Positions 50,442 through 58,920 of a DNA stretch of 64,000 nt are shown here, in pieces. The position numbers and the translations under genes are program-made. The stretch is from Mucilaginibacter lacusdianchii (GTDB lineage Bacteria; Bacteroidota; Bacteroidia; Sphingobacteriales; Sphingobacteriaceae). How positions within the stretch are numbered: the first letter of the stretch is position 1; each line of letters opens with the position of its first letter. The notes under the pieces are model-generated. The model was not told the DNA's origin and searched no databases. It saw only the letters and a program-made list of their open reading frames with translations. Where the stretch lies: NCBI RefSeq assembly GCF_009770985.1, contig NZ_WSRW01000002.1, positions 1,116,001-1,180,000 of the forward strand, in the 5' to 3' direction.

Positions 50442-53400
50442 TTATTTTAAGTTAGCTTTTAAACCTATGGAGTAAGTTCTGGGTAGCGGCAAACTGGTCG
50501 TTCCACCGGCTGGTAATGACCACACATCCGGATCAAGGCCGTCATGGTTGGCCCGCCATAGGATGCCTACATTATTGATATAGCCATAAATTGATAAATT
50601 GATAAAGGGCGAGTTTTTCCAGACATGCCTGCTCAGATCATAACTCAGCGTAATATCCTGTAGCCGGACATGGTTACCATTATCTACCAGCGATTCGGAA
50701 TAGGTGTAAAATCGCTCCCGATTGGCATCCGTGTTGGGTAACTGAATGGAAGGCACGTTTGTCGTTGCCTCATCGCCCGGCTTTTGCCAACGTTTTGTGT
50801 AATCCGCATGCCCAAGCCAGCTGCTGTATAATCCGCTGTATTGTATAGAAGAGCGTCTGAAATAATATCCGAGCTTGTATATAATGTTCAAAGACAGGCT
50901 GATATCCTGATAGGACACTGTATTCCGAAGGGAGCCAAATGAGGTGGGCCGGGATGATCCGAAAAATTTCAGGTCACTAAATGTTGTATTTTGGAGAATT
51001 TGCGCATAGTTGGTGCTCAGGTTTCCATTGAGATAACCTTGTGGATCACCGGTATCATGGGTTAACGGCCCTGAGCGAAAACTGTAGATGCCAAATATGG
51101 GTGCGCCCACCAGCGGCACAATGGTACCGGAATTACCGTCGCCATTGGAAAGATAGGACGTTGCTGTAGACTGAACTCCATATCTCGTCACCTTATCTAT
51201 AGCATAACTGTAGAGGAACGTGGTTAACCATTGAAATCGGTTGGTGGATACGTTTCTGGTGTTAATGGTGATGTCCACGCCGTGCCCCTTAGTGTCTGCC
51301 GTATTACCAAAAAAAGTGGTGTACCCTGTTGAAGGTGCGATAGAGGAACTGCCAAAGAGATTAAGCCCCTTCTTAAAGTAAAGTTCCGCACTGCCGCTGA
51401 TGATGTTATTCTTAATTGCAAAGTCAAAACCAAAATTGATTATCCTGTTTTTCTCCCATTGGAGATCCGGGTTGCCCGGATTGGCAATAATAGAATAAGG
51501 GGTGCCCGAATAATAACTGTTTATTTGTTGTTGTATGGTCGTTACCGCGGTAGCGCTTTTGTTGATGTTCCCGTTGTAGCCGTACGTTGCTCTCAGTTTG
51601 GCAACGGGAAGCCAGTCAATTTTGTAGAAGGATTCTTTCGCTAAATTCCACGATAAACCTACGGAATAAAGGGGCACTGCTTTCTGATTGGTGTTAACCC
51701 CAAACAGATTGGAGTGGTCTATTCTGGCACTTGCGGATAAAGTATATTTGTTACCATATGTATAAGCTGCATTCGTAAAATAAGAGATGAAGTGGTCAGT
51801 AGTTCCGGTATAAAGCTGCCCGTTCGGAATTTGTAAACTACCTAAACGTGCAGGATTCAAGGTATAATATGTCTGGTAATTGATCTGCCCATAGCTTGCA
51901 CCAGTGCTGTTATCATACCCATATGCCGGAGACGGATCGTTCAATTTGTTGGTGGCTGAACTCCATTCTGACCCGAGAATTGCGGTAAATGAGTTATCAG
52001 TATTGAAGTCGCGCGAAAAATTAAGCTGTCCACGTACATGATGGGAAGCTAGTGAACCTTCTGCCTGCTGCAGTATACCGCCCAGTGGCACAGGGTAAGA
52101 CAGCGTGCCATTCGACGCCTTTTGGGTGAAACGGTTAATTAAGTTCCTGGCGTAATAGGTATTTTGGCTGAAATAATTATTGCTCGTGGATTGGGTGTTT
52201 TCATACACGTATTTAACGTCTGCACTGAAACCTCTTAAAAACTTGTAGTTCAGGCCCAGGTTAATCCGGTTGTCAAAGGCCTTGGAACGGTTATCGGCGT
52301 TCCGCAATTCATCCAATGGCCGGTAATTCCAATCAAGATATTTAGTATTTGCGGCAGAGTTGATAAAGGATTGGGAAAAATCGTGTACGACCGCAAGCGA
52401 GTTACCATTAGCATCGGCAATTTGGGCATACGGGTAAATTCCGCCTTTTGAATTAACCCTGTCGATATCCGCTACAGTAGAATTATTCTGAGCATTGGTT
52501 TTGGTATAATACAGCCCGGCTGATAGGGTAAAATTTTTAAACGGATAAAAATTGTAGTTACTGTTGAGGGTGATCCGGCTGTTCGCATTTCCAACCTGAT
52601 TGCTCCGGTTGTGATCGTAACCTAAAGAAAGGTAATAGTCACTTTTTAAACCTCCGCCCCGAAAATTGAGATTATACTGTTGGTTGGCTGAGTACCGATA
52701 GAAATACTGCTGTAGTTGTTTGCGGACGTCTAAGCTCCGTAAGGCATTAATCTGACTGGTCGCAGCATCTGCCGAAATGCGCCCTGCCTTTTGATCCGCC
52801 AGAAGCTGAACCACTGGTGATACAACTTGATACCCGGTATTTAAAGCACTGGTATAATACCCTGCGTTAAACAATTGCTGCTCAACGTCGATGTAGTCAC
52901 TGCTGTTCAGAAAATTGGGGTCGTAAAAAAGATCAGGCTTTTCACCGAGGGTAAGATTGCTGTTAAATTCAACATTCAGTTTTTGGTTGACCTGGCCTTT
53001 TTTGGTCGTGATGACAATGACGCCATTTCCTGACCTTACGCCCCAAATAGAGGCAGCAGCGGCATCTTTCAGTAAAGTAATACTGGCTACATCATTAGGG
53101 TTGATGTTATTGAGGTTGCCATCGTACGGGAAGTTATCCAGTATCACCAGGGGCTGATCATTGGAAAATAAAGTACTATGTCCCCTGATACTGATGTCGG
53201 AGATGCCGGTGGATGATGCATTGGTATTCCTGTTAAACAGCAAGCCGGGAACAACTCCTTCCAGGCGGCTTAAGATGTCCGTGCTAACCCTCCGGTTAAC
53301 CAAGACGCTGTCCACCTGGACGAATGAGCCGGTGGCTCTTTCTTTGGGCAGGGTCTGATAGCCGGTAGATACAACAACCTCATTTAGTTGTGTGGCATTG

Positions 53401-53768
53401 GCATGGAGATAAATGTAAAATGTGCCGCGTTCCCGGGATGAAAAGTTGATGTATTCGGTTTGGTATCCAATAAAACTGACTTTCAAAATGCCGGCTGTAT
53501 CGGCTGTACTGAGCTGAAATTTGCCGTCCAGGCTGGTGGCTGTTCTGCTGCTGGAGTTTCCATTTGTGATGACAGCTCCCGGTAACGGCTTTTTATCTTC
53601 GGCCGAAAAAACAAATCCGGTTAATTGGATGCGTGCTTGTGCGCTCGCACGGTGAGCATTACTATTTAATAAAAGAGTTAATAGTACAATATGTAAAAGT
53701 TTATTCAGGCAAGGTCGTCGCTTTGGGCAATAGATTTCCACGGCGACCTTTATCGCTAAATTTTTCAT
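50442..53768 (-). CDS. SusC/RagA-family TonB-dependent outer-membrane transporter
   Basis: A 1108-aa transporter. Signal peptide around residues 22-44, then a carboxypeptidase-regulatory-like domain (LTGFVFSAEDKKPLPGAVI). The plug has RVSTDILSRLEGVVPGLL, SIRGHSTLFSNDQPLVILDN and ASIWGVRSGNGVIVITTKKG, and a beta-barrel reaches the C-terminus. It imports substrates across the outer membrane with TonB energy and the SusD lid. No anti-sigma/sigma pair adjoins it. First gene of its operon; a 420-bp non-coding region separates it from the XRE pair. Confidence 0.93.
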   Translation of the reverse strand: MKNLAIKVAVEIYCPKRRPCLNKLLHIVLLTLLLNSNAHRASAQARIQLTGFVFSAEDKKPLPGAVITNGNSSSRTATSLDGKFQLSTADTAGILKVSFIGYQTEYINFSSRERGTFYIYLHANATQLNEVVVSTGYQTLPKERATGSFVQVDSVLVNRRVSTDILSRLEGVVPGLLFNRNTNASSTGISDISIRGHSTLFSNDQPLVILDNFPYDGNLNNINPNDVASITLLKDAAAASIWGVRSGNGVIVITTKKGQVNQKLNVEFNSNLTLGEKPDLFYDPNFLNSSDYIDVEQQLFNAGYYTSALNTGYQVVSPVVQLLADQKAGRISADAATSQINALRSLDVRKQLQQYFYRYSANQQYNLNFRGGGLKSDYYLSLGYDHNRSNQVGNANSRITLNSNYNFYPFKNFTLSAGLYYTKTNAQNNSTVADIDRVNSKGGIYPYAQIADANGNSLAVVHDFSQSFINSAANTKYLDWNYRPLDELRNADNRSKAFDNRINLGLNYKFLRGFSADVKYVYENTQSTSNNYFSQNTYYARNLINRFTQKASNGTLSYPVPLGGILQQAEGSLASHHVRGQLNFSRDFNTDNSFTAILGSEWSSATNKLNDPSPAYGYDNSTGASYGQINYQTYYTLNPARLGSLQIPNGQLYTGTTDHFISYFTNAAYTYGNKYTLSASARIDHSNLFGVNTNQKAVPLYSVGLSWNLAKESFYKIDWLPVAKLRATYGYNGNINKSATAVTTIQQQINSYYSGTPYSIIANPGNPDLQWEKNRIINFGFDFAIKNNIISGSAELYFKKGLNLFGSSSIAPSTGYTTFFGNTADTKGHGVDITINTRNVSTNRFQWLTTFLYSYAIDKVTRYGVQSTATSYLSNGDGNSGTIVPLVGAPIFGIYSFRSGPLTHDTGDPQGYLNGNLSTNYAQILQNTTFSDLKFFGSSRPTSFGSLRNTVSYQDISLSLNIIYKLGYYFRRSSIQYSGLYSSWLGHADYTKRWQKPGDEATTNVPSIQLPNTDANRERFYTYSESLVDNGNHVRLQDITLSYDLSRHVWKNSPFINLSIYGYINNVGILWRANHDGLDPDVWSLPAGGTTSLPLPRTYSIGLKANLK

Positions 53769-53869
53769 GTTGAGAAAAGCTTGAGAGGGTGATTAATTGG
53801 GAAAGGAATAAAAACGGCAGCCGATGAAGTAATTAACTATAACTGATTTTCGACTGCCATTTTAGCTGT

Positions 53870-54082
53870 TCACTCCGGGTGCCCTATTAAGTTTTTAATC
53901 GGGTCTTGAAGTGAATAAGAACAGGCTTTGTGGATGACAAAGCTATTTGCCGGTAAGCCACTAGCCGTTATGAACCTAACCGGACTATATGTAAGGGGAA
54001 AACTGGTATGGTCAACATTTTGACGGAGTGAGCCTTTAAGGTCGATTAAAGTTTGCTGTTGCCGTTTGTTTATATTGCACAT
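53870..54082 (-). CDS. Possible small protein (70 aa), weak
   Basis: Starts MCNINKRQQQTLIDLKGSLR and shows no recognised family, signal or membrane segment. It occupies the gap between SusC and the XRE pair and begins 25 bp from the operator at 54107, reading away from it. Its existence rests only on an open frame; the region could equally be a leader of the SusC operon. Confidence 0.25.
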   Translation of the reverse strand: MCNINKRQQQTLIDLKGSLRQNVDHTSFPLTYSPVRFITASGLPANSFVIHKACSYSLQDPIKNLIGHPE

Positions 54083-54106
54083 AGTTAATATGTACGAATA
54101 AACTTA

Positions 54107-54169
54107 AATTTTAGCACAGGTGCCAAAATTGATGATTGACTTTTACTATTAATAGATTGATTTTTACTA
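54107..54169. promoter_or_regulatory. Shared cargo operator, site 3, plus direct repeats before the XRE pair
   Basis: AATTTTAGCAC-AG-GTGCCAAAATT (54107-54130) has the same arms as site 1. Next come two 15-bp direct repeats, GATTGACTTTTACTA (54134-54148) and GATTGATTTTTACTA (54155-54169), 21 bp apart or two helical turns. They run into the XRE start at 54191, where autoregulatory sites are expected. Confidence 0.6.
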
Positions 54170-54190
54170 ACTTTAGATTTTTATAGGAAA

Positions 54191-54580
54191 ATGGAATTCA
54201 CCAGCAAAAAGAAACTGTCAATTGGGCAAAAAATTGAAAGAATAAGAACCTATCGCGGGTTCAAACAGGAATACCTTGCAGCTAAACTAGGAGTATCACA
54301 ACAGCAGGTATCTAAAATTGAACAACAAGAAGAAATTGAAGAAAGTTTACTAAAGCAAATTGCTGAGGTCTTAGGTGTCTCTCCTGAAGTAATTGAAAAT
54401 TTCGATGATGAGAAAATCACACAGGTTATCAATAATCAATATAACTTCTATAATACAGAGGTAAAAGACAATGCTACGCACAATTTCATCTTCAACCCTT
54501 TGGAAAAAATAGCAGAATTATACGAAAGGCTATTAACCAGTGAACGGGAAAAAAACGAGTTATTGAAAAATCAATCTTAA
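54191..54580 (+). CDS. XRE-family HTH regulator, first of tandem pair
   Basis: A 129-aa regulator. The XRE helix-turn-helix (YRGFKQEYLAAKLGVSQQQV, SKIEQ) spans residues 15-68; the C-terminal part ends in a helix (NPLEKIAELYERLLTSEREK) that probably dimerises. The next gene is a clear paralogue with the same ending. Two 15-bp direct repeats just upstream may be its own operators. Confidence 0.85.
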   Translation: MEFTSKKKLSIGQKIERIRTYRGFKQEYLAAKLGVSQQQVSKIEQQEEIEESLLKQIAEVLGVSPEVIENFDDEKITQVINNQYNFYNTEVKDNATHNFIFNPLEKIAELYERLLTSEREKNELLKNQS

Positions 54581-54598
54581 ACTATTCTTATTTGACTC

Positions 54599-55003
54599 AT
54601 GGAATCATTTACTAATACAAAGTCGCCATTAATCGGAAAAAAAATTGAGCGCGTTCGCAAGCTGAGAGGGCTGACTCAAGAAGAAGTGGGACAAGGATTG
54701 GGCATGTCAAAACAAGCGTTCTCAAAATTAGAGCAAAGTGAAAGCATTGAGGATGAACGCCTGCAACAAATAGCAAACGTGTTGGGTGTTACCTTAGAAG
54801 GACTAAAAAAGTTCAATGAAGAAAGTATTCTCCATAACACAAATAATTTTTATGAAGCCGTTAATAACTCTTCAGTAAATAACGGCTATGAGTGTACAAC
54901 AGTAATTAATAATCCGATTGAGAGGATTATTGAACTATATGAAAGCCTATTAAAAAGTGAAAGGGAGAAAGTTCAGATTTTATTAGAAAAAACAAAACGA
55001 TAG
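54599..55003 (+). CDS. XRE-family HTH regulator, second of tandem pair
   Basis: A 134-aa paralogue of the gene 18 bp upstream: LRGLTQEEVGQGLGMSKQAF and SKLEQSESIED in the HTH, LQQIANVLGVTLEGLKKFNE in the last helix of the domain, and the shared tail NPIERIIELYESLLKSEREK. The pair could form heterodimers or respond in sequence, as lambda CI/Cro-like switches do. Targets are unknown. Confidence 0.85.
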   Translation: MESFTNTKSPLIGKKIERVRKLRGLTQEEVGQGLGMSKQAFSKLEQSESIEDERLQQIANVLGVTLEGLKKFNEESILHNTNNFYEAVNNSSVNNGYECTTVINNPIERIIELYESLLKSEREKVQILLEKTKR

Positions 55004-55093
55004 TTTATCCTAAGTTTTGTTCAATTCACTTTCAAATCCACATTAACTCCACACATTTTTTACCTCCACAGTTTAAGAACATTGAGATTGAAT

Positions 55094-55759
55094 TTAGTTG
55101 TTTTTGTGGGACAATTTAAAAAGTTCTGCTCTTTTGTAGGTATCCGATAAAATGTTGTGAATCGCATTTTTTATCCGCGCCATCCCCTCCTCTGAGTTAA
55201 CATCAATTTGGCAAAACAGGCTATCGTTTGTTTTTGCATGGAGAACCATATAATAAATACCACCTACTAAAAGTGCCGCCACTCCCCGCAGATCTACATC
55301 GGTATTTTCAAAAAACGGGTCGGCCAGGTTAAAAAATGATTCTCCCAGCCGTTCCCGTTCTTCTGCAATTTCAAACATGATATCGCTTCTCTGACTCAGT
55401 TGCCAGAGTACAATTTTCTGCATTTCATCCTCCTTATGGAAGTAATCCAGTTGATTGGTGAGCAAGGTTTCCAGTATTTTCCGGGTATCCTTTTCTTTAT
55501 TATCTTCCAGTAACTCCCCGGCATTTCCGGATGCCTCAACCCAGTAATCTTTTTTGCGGACATATGTTTCAACCAACTTGTCCAGGCTCCCGAAATAGGG
55601 ATTGATCAGGTTACGGTTTACTCCGGCGGTCTTACCAATGTTAAGTGCGTTTAAGCCTGTGTAACCCTGTGTTCTGATGATGGTGCCAACGGCTTCTACC
55701 AGCTTCTGCATGGAACGTTCTTTACTGTTCTTAGCGCCGTTATATGTTTTCTTGATCAT
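55094..55759 (-). CDS. TetR/AcrR-family transcriptional regulator
   Basis: A 221-aa repressor-type protein. The N-terminal HTH is at residues 14-60 (VGTIIRTQGYTGLNALNIGK, TAGVNRNLINPYFGSLDKLV). The ligand-binding C-terminal part is helical. Its start is 15 bp downstream of the oxoamine synthase stop, so it is the second gene of that operon and probably controls it. A candidate binding site is the operator-like palindrome upstream of the synthase. Confidence 0.85.
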   Translation of the reverse strand: MIKKTYNGAKNSKERSMQKLVEAVGTIIRTQGYTGLNALNIGKTAGVNRNLINPYFGSLDKLVETYVRKKDYWVEASGNAGELLEDNKEKDTRKILETLLTNQLDYFHKEDEMQKIVLWQLSQRSDIMFEIAEERERLGESFFNLADPFFENTDVDLRGVAALLVGGIYYMVLHAKTNDSLFCQIDVNSEEGMARIKNAIHNILSDTYKRAELFKLSHKNN

Positions 55760-55774
55760 AACTCCAGTAATTGA

Positions 55775-57043
55775 TTACTGGGAAATATGCAATTTTTGGT
55801 TTACATATTCAAACGCGTTCAATGCTTTGTCCAGATGTTCACGGGTATGTGTAGCCATTAAACTGGTTCTGATGCGGGCATTTTTACGTGCCACTCCCGG
55901 ATATACAATTGTGTTTGCATACACACCCGCTTCAAGCAGCAGCCTGCCTGCATCACCGGTTTTATGAGCGTCACCAATCTTTACGGGTATGATGGCAGAT
56001 TCAGTATTGCCTATGTTTAAGCCCATGTCTGTTAACCCTTTTTTGAAATATGTCACATTTTCAGCAAGCATTTTCCGCCATTTTGGTTCTTCATCAATCA
56101 AGTCGATAGCTTTGAGCAGACCCGCCGCTGCCGGAGTTGAAGTTGATGAAAACACCTGCTGTCTGGACTGGAATTTTAGAAAGTTGATGATTTCAGGTGT
56201 GGAAACGATAAAGCCACCAACATGGCCAAAGGCCTTACTCAGGGTACCAGAGATAATATCTACCTTGTCAAGCAAGTTGAATATCTCAATAGCACCCCGG
56301 CCATTATTTCCAATGACGCCGATGCCATGCGCATCATCCACCATCAGGAATCCACCGTATTTCTTGGTCATCTCATTGATTTCAATCATGCGTGCGAGAT
56401 CACCGTCCTGGGAGTACACCCCATCTATAATGACTAAACGGGTCCGGTATTTAGACTGGGCATCTTTAAGGATACGCTCCAAAACATCAAGATCATTATG
56501 TAAAAACATCTTGACATTGGTTTCTTTACACCCTTCGTATACACTTGCGTGAACGGCCATATCCAAAATGGCAACATCTTCCTGCTTTAATATGGCCTGG
56601 AGTGCTGCACTGTTAGACGTATAACCTGTGGTAAAAACCAGCGCTGATTCCGAACTGCGTCCGAAGAAACCAGCAATTTTAGTTTGCAGCATCTCATGAT
56701 AATCATGGTGGCCACCGATCAAAGGGGACGCTCCGGCGCCAGTACCATATTTTTCAATACCCTGAATGGCGGCCAGCTTCACCGCCGGATGCTGTGTAAA
56801 ATTGAGGTAATCGTTTGATACCAAACTGATACACTTTTGGGGAGTTTTGTTGAATGGAGATGTCACCCACATTTCCGGGCCGCAGCCGTTTTTACTTGTC
56901 ATAAACCGGAAGTTCATCTGTCTATTTTCTTCCATGTAATCGGTGAATTCTTTGAATGCTTCCGCACGTTCGAAAGCGTTGAGCCCTGGAATGTTTTCAA
57001 AGTCCTTGAAACTCGCTTTTTGAAAGTTGATGTTTGTTTTCAT
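55775..57043 (-). CDS. Alpha-oxoamine synthase (PLP-dependent acyltransferase)
   Basis: A 422-aa PLP enzyme of the AONS/KBL/serine palmitoyltransferase/CqsA family, which joins an acyl-CoA to an amino acid with loss of CO2. Family marks are YGTGAGASPLIGGHHDYHEML, DDAHGIGVIGNNGRG, the PLP lysine in SGTLSKAFGHVGG and the tail region RTSLMATHTREHLD. Bacteroidota use serine palmitoyltransferase for sphingolipids, yet placement on mobile DNA with a private TetR regulator suggests an accessory product, perhaps a signal. The product cannot be told from sequence. Confidence 0.85.
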   Translation of the reverse strand: MKTNINFQKASFKDFENIPGLNAFERAEAFKEFTDYMEENRQMNFRFMTSKNGCGPEMWVTSPFNKTPQKCISLVSNDYLNFTQHPAVKLAAIQGIEKYGTGAGASPLIGGHHDYHEMLQTKIAGFFGRSSESALVFTTGYTSNSAALQAILKQEDVAILDMAVHASVYEGCKETNVKMFLHNDLDVLERILKDAQSKYRTRLVIIDGVYSQDGDLARMIEINEMTKKYGGFLMVDDAHGIGVIGNNGRGAIEIFNLLDKVDIISGTLSKAFGHVGGFIVSTPEIINFLKFQSRQQVFSSTSTPAAAGLLKAIDLIDEEPKWRKMLAENVTYFKKGLTDMGLNIGNTESAIIPVKIGDAHKTGDAGRLLLEAGVYANTIVYPGVARKNARIRTSLMATHTREHLDKALNAFEYVNQKLHISQ

Positions 57044-57080
57044 AAATAGTGTGTTTGTTTTTTTACACTGTACAATTTAC

Positions 57081-57104
57081 AATTTTGGCACATGTGATAT
57101 AATT
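57081..57104. promoter_or_regulatory. Shared cargo operator, site 4 (upstream of oxoamine synthase)
   Basis: AATTTTGGCAC-AT-GTGATATAATT. The left arm completes the ideal palindrome (G where sites 1-3 have A); the right arm has three changes. It lies 38 bp upstream of the synthase ATG. The surrounding 324-bp gap is AT-rich and holds no gene. Confidence 0.45.
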
Positions 57105-57317
57105 AACCACTATATGTTTAAACACACTTTACAGAACGATGACAATTATTGTCAAAACAACACTTCATGTGATTCTGAATTAAATATTTTTCAAAATAAT
57201 TGGTTTTACATTGTGTTTTTCATAATGAAAATCATCAACAGACTGCGCCCAATTTCCTTTACTCCGTAACTATAACTATAAATAAGGCTACCTGAAAACT
57301 ATTTTTCAACACTGTTG

Positions 57318-57342
57318 ATTATGCTAATATTTTTAGCATAAT
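57318..57342. promoter_or_regulatory. Inverted repeat before the SOS-like operon
   Basis: ATTATGCTAA (57318-57327) and TTAGCATAAT (57333-57342), a perfect 10-5-10 palindrome, 25 bp before the first gene of the SRAP operon. It is placed like a repressor site; no LexA consensus for this phylum can be checked here. Confidence 0.5.
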
Positions 57343-57367
57343 TTTAAGGTCCTTTTTTTTGTAAGAT

Positions 57368-57748
57368 ATGGCAAAGCAAAAATTCACTTTAATGAATGAA
57401 CCGGGTGCTGATCCATCAGAAGTTATCAGCCTGAAAGAATTGGGATTTTACCTGAAAGTGTTACCGGATTACCTGCAAAAAGACAGCTATCCCGCTGATC
57501 ATATCATTTTTATTGCTAAGTTTTTTGCAAAAACAATGAAAGGTGGATTAAACAAAGATTCATCGAAGGAAACTCATTTTCAACTGCTAAACCTGCACAG
57601 TGAGAAACGCCAGTTTTGGGATTATGATCTGTTTAAATCGGCTATAAGTTACTACTGCCATGAGCATTTAAACAAGAAGTACCATGAACTCGCTGTAATT
57701 ATGAATGGCCGGTTAATCAAATGGGATGATGACCAGTACTTTGATTGA
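57368..57748 (+). CDS. Hypothetical protein (126 aa) of the SRAP operon
   Basis: No family recognised. A soluble, mostly helical protein (LKELGFYLKVLPDYLQKDSY; ISYYCHEHLNKKYHELAVI). First of three genes in a row ending in the SRAP gene, 30 bp before the next one. It starts just after a palindromic operator-like repeat. It may be a small nucleic-acid-associated factor. Confidence 0.6.
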   Translation: MAKQKFTLMNEPGADPSEVISLKELGFYLKVLPDYLQKDSYPADHIIFIAKFFAKTMKGGLNKDSSKETHFQLLNLHSEKRQFWDYDLFKSAISYYCHEHLNKKYHELAVIMNGRLIKWDDDQYFD

Positions 57749-57778
57749 AATTATTTTTTTATTTTTAAAGGTATCATA

Positions 57779-58030
57779 ATGGTGATTGACGGGAAAAAAC
57801 CTTTTAGAATAGAACTGGAGGGTAAAATTTTGGAAGTAACCGAGCATTACATTGGTGAGGAACGAATTTTCAGGGTGTTATTTGAAGACAAACGAAAACC
57901 GCTCACGCTGGTGGTTGCGATGAACAGCCAGCATAAGAAATTCTGGACGTCGATGCCGCAGGGCCGGCAAGAAGAAGCCGAAAATATCGGACCGTTAATC
58001 GCTTGGTATTACAAGAATAATCAGAAATAA
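57779..58030 (+). CDS. Hypothetical protein (83 aa) of the SRAP operon
   Basis: A small beta-rich protein (FRIELEGKILEVTEHYIGEE) without membrane segments. It is 2 bp from the SRAP start. Genes of this size commonly precede SRAP genes in mobile elements of this phylum, from memory; no function is known. Confidence 0.6.
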   Translation: MVIDGKKPFRIELEGKILEVTEHYIGEERIFRVLFEDKRKPLTLVVAMNSQHKKFWTSMPQGRQEEAENIGPLIAWYYKNNQK

Positions 58031-58032
58031 AC

Positions 58033-58854
58033 ATGTGTTATTACAACGGACAAAAGGTAACGAGAGCTGAGTTCATCAGGTTAAAAGACCTGGAAAAGGA
58101 AATACGGAGATATGATTTTCTTGATAAAGGTGTGATTTCGGGATTTAGTGATATCCCTGTGGCGGTACTCGTTCCCAATGAAGACCGAAGTAATTTTGAG
58201 ATAGTGCAAATGGAATGGGGTATGTTACCGCCTTACCTGCAAAACCGCGAAGCCGTTCAAAAATTCCGTACGGGCTATAAAGACGCACAAGGTAAATGGC
58301 ATACGGGTTATACTACACAAAATGCCAAAGCGGAAAACCTGTTTATCAGTGAACGAGGCGGAGCTTCTATGTTTGCGGATGCTGCGCGCCAGCGTCGATG
58401 TCTTGTGTTATCCACAGGATTTTTCGAATGGCGTCATGTGAACCGTTTAAATAAGAAAACGGGACAACCGTTAAAAGTAGCTGACAAATTCCCTTACTAC
58501 ATTAACGTTAAGAACCAAGACTATTTTTACATGGCAGGAATATGGCAGCCCTGGACGGACAAGGAAACCGGTGAGCATGTTAATACGTTAGCCATAACTA
58601 CCACTTCGGCGAACTCGTTAATGGCACAAGTCCATAATTCAAAGCTCAGGATGCCTACGATTTTGAATGATGAACTGGCCTGGCAGTGGATGATGACGGA
58701 CCTTGCCGACGAAAAAATACAAGAAATTGCTTTATCACAATTTCCAGCTAATGACATGTTCGCTTGCACAATAACAAAGGAGTTTCAGGCTATGCTGGAC
58801 CCAACAGAGCCATATGAATATGCAGACCTTCCCGCGTTGGATCTAACGTTATAA
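58033..58854 (+). CDS. SRAP/HMCES (YedK) abasic-site-processing protein
   Basis: A 273-aa protein that crosslinks to abasic sites in single-stranded DNA. The catalytic Cys2 is present (MCYYNG), with the conserved Asn (TTQNAKAENLF), Glu (TGFFEWRHV) and His (QVHNSKLRMPTIL) of the active site. The domain is complete. It would guard ssDNA during conjugation or damage repair and stands near the ImuB/ImuC-type polymerases. Third gene of its operon. Confidence 0.92.
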   Translation: MCYYNGQKVTRAEFIRLKDLEKEIRRYDFLDKGVISGFSDIPVAVLVPNEDRSNFEIVQMEWGMLPPYLQNREAVQKFRTGYKDAQGKWHTGYTTQNAKAENLFISERGGASMFADAARQRRCLVLSTGFFEWRHVNRLNKKTGQPLKVADKFPYYINVKNQDYFYMAGIWQPWTDKETGEHVNTLAITTTSANSLMAQVHNSKLRMPTILNDELAWQWMMTDLADEKIQEIALSQFPANDMFACTITKEFQAMLDPTEPYEYADLPALDLTL

Positions 58855-58902
58855 AACCTACAATCTGTTTTATAACGTTTTATAGCGTTTCGCTTATCTT
58901 TG
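58845..58902 (+). promoter_or_regulatory. Long inverted repeat and promoter of the FRG-domain gene
   Basis: AACGTTATAAAAC (58845-58857) and GTTTTATAACGTT (58867-58879) form a perfect 13-bp palindrome that overlaps the SRAP stop codon. TATCTTTG at 58895-58902 matches the TAnnTTTG -7 box 19 bp before the FRG gene ATG. The repeat can be an operator, a terminator hairpin, or both. Confidence 0.6.
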
Positions 58903-58920
58903 CGCCTCAAGTAAATTGTT

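Noticed and set aside
55989..56552. 187-aa plus-strand frame
   Set aside because: Antisense to the alpha-oxoamine synthase including its PLP-lysine region; a shadow.
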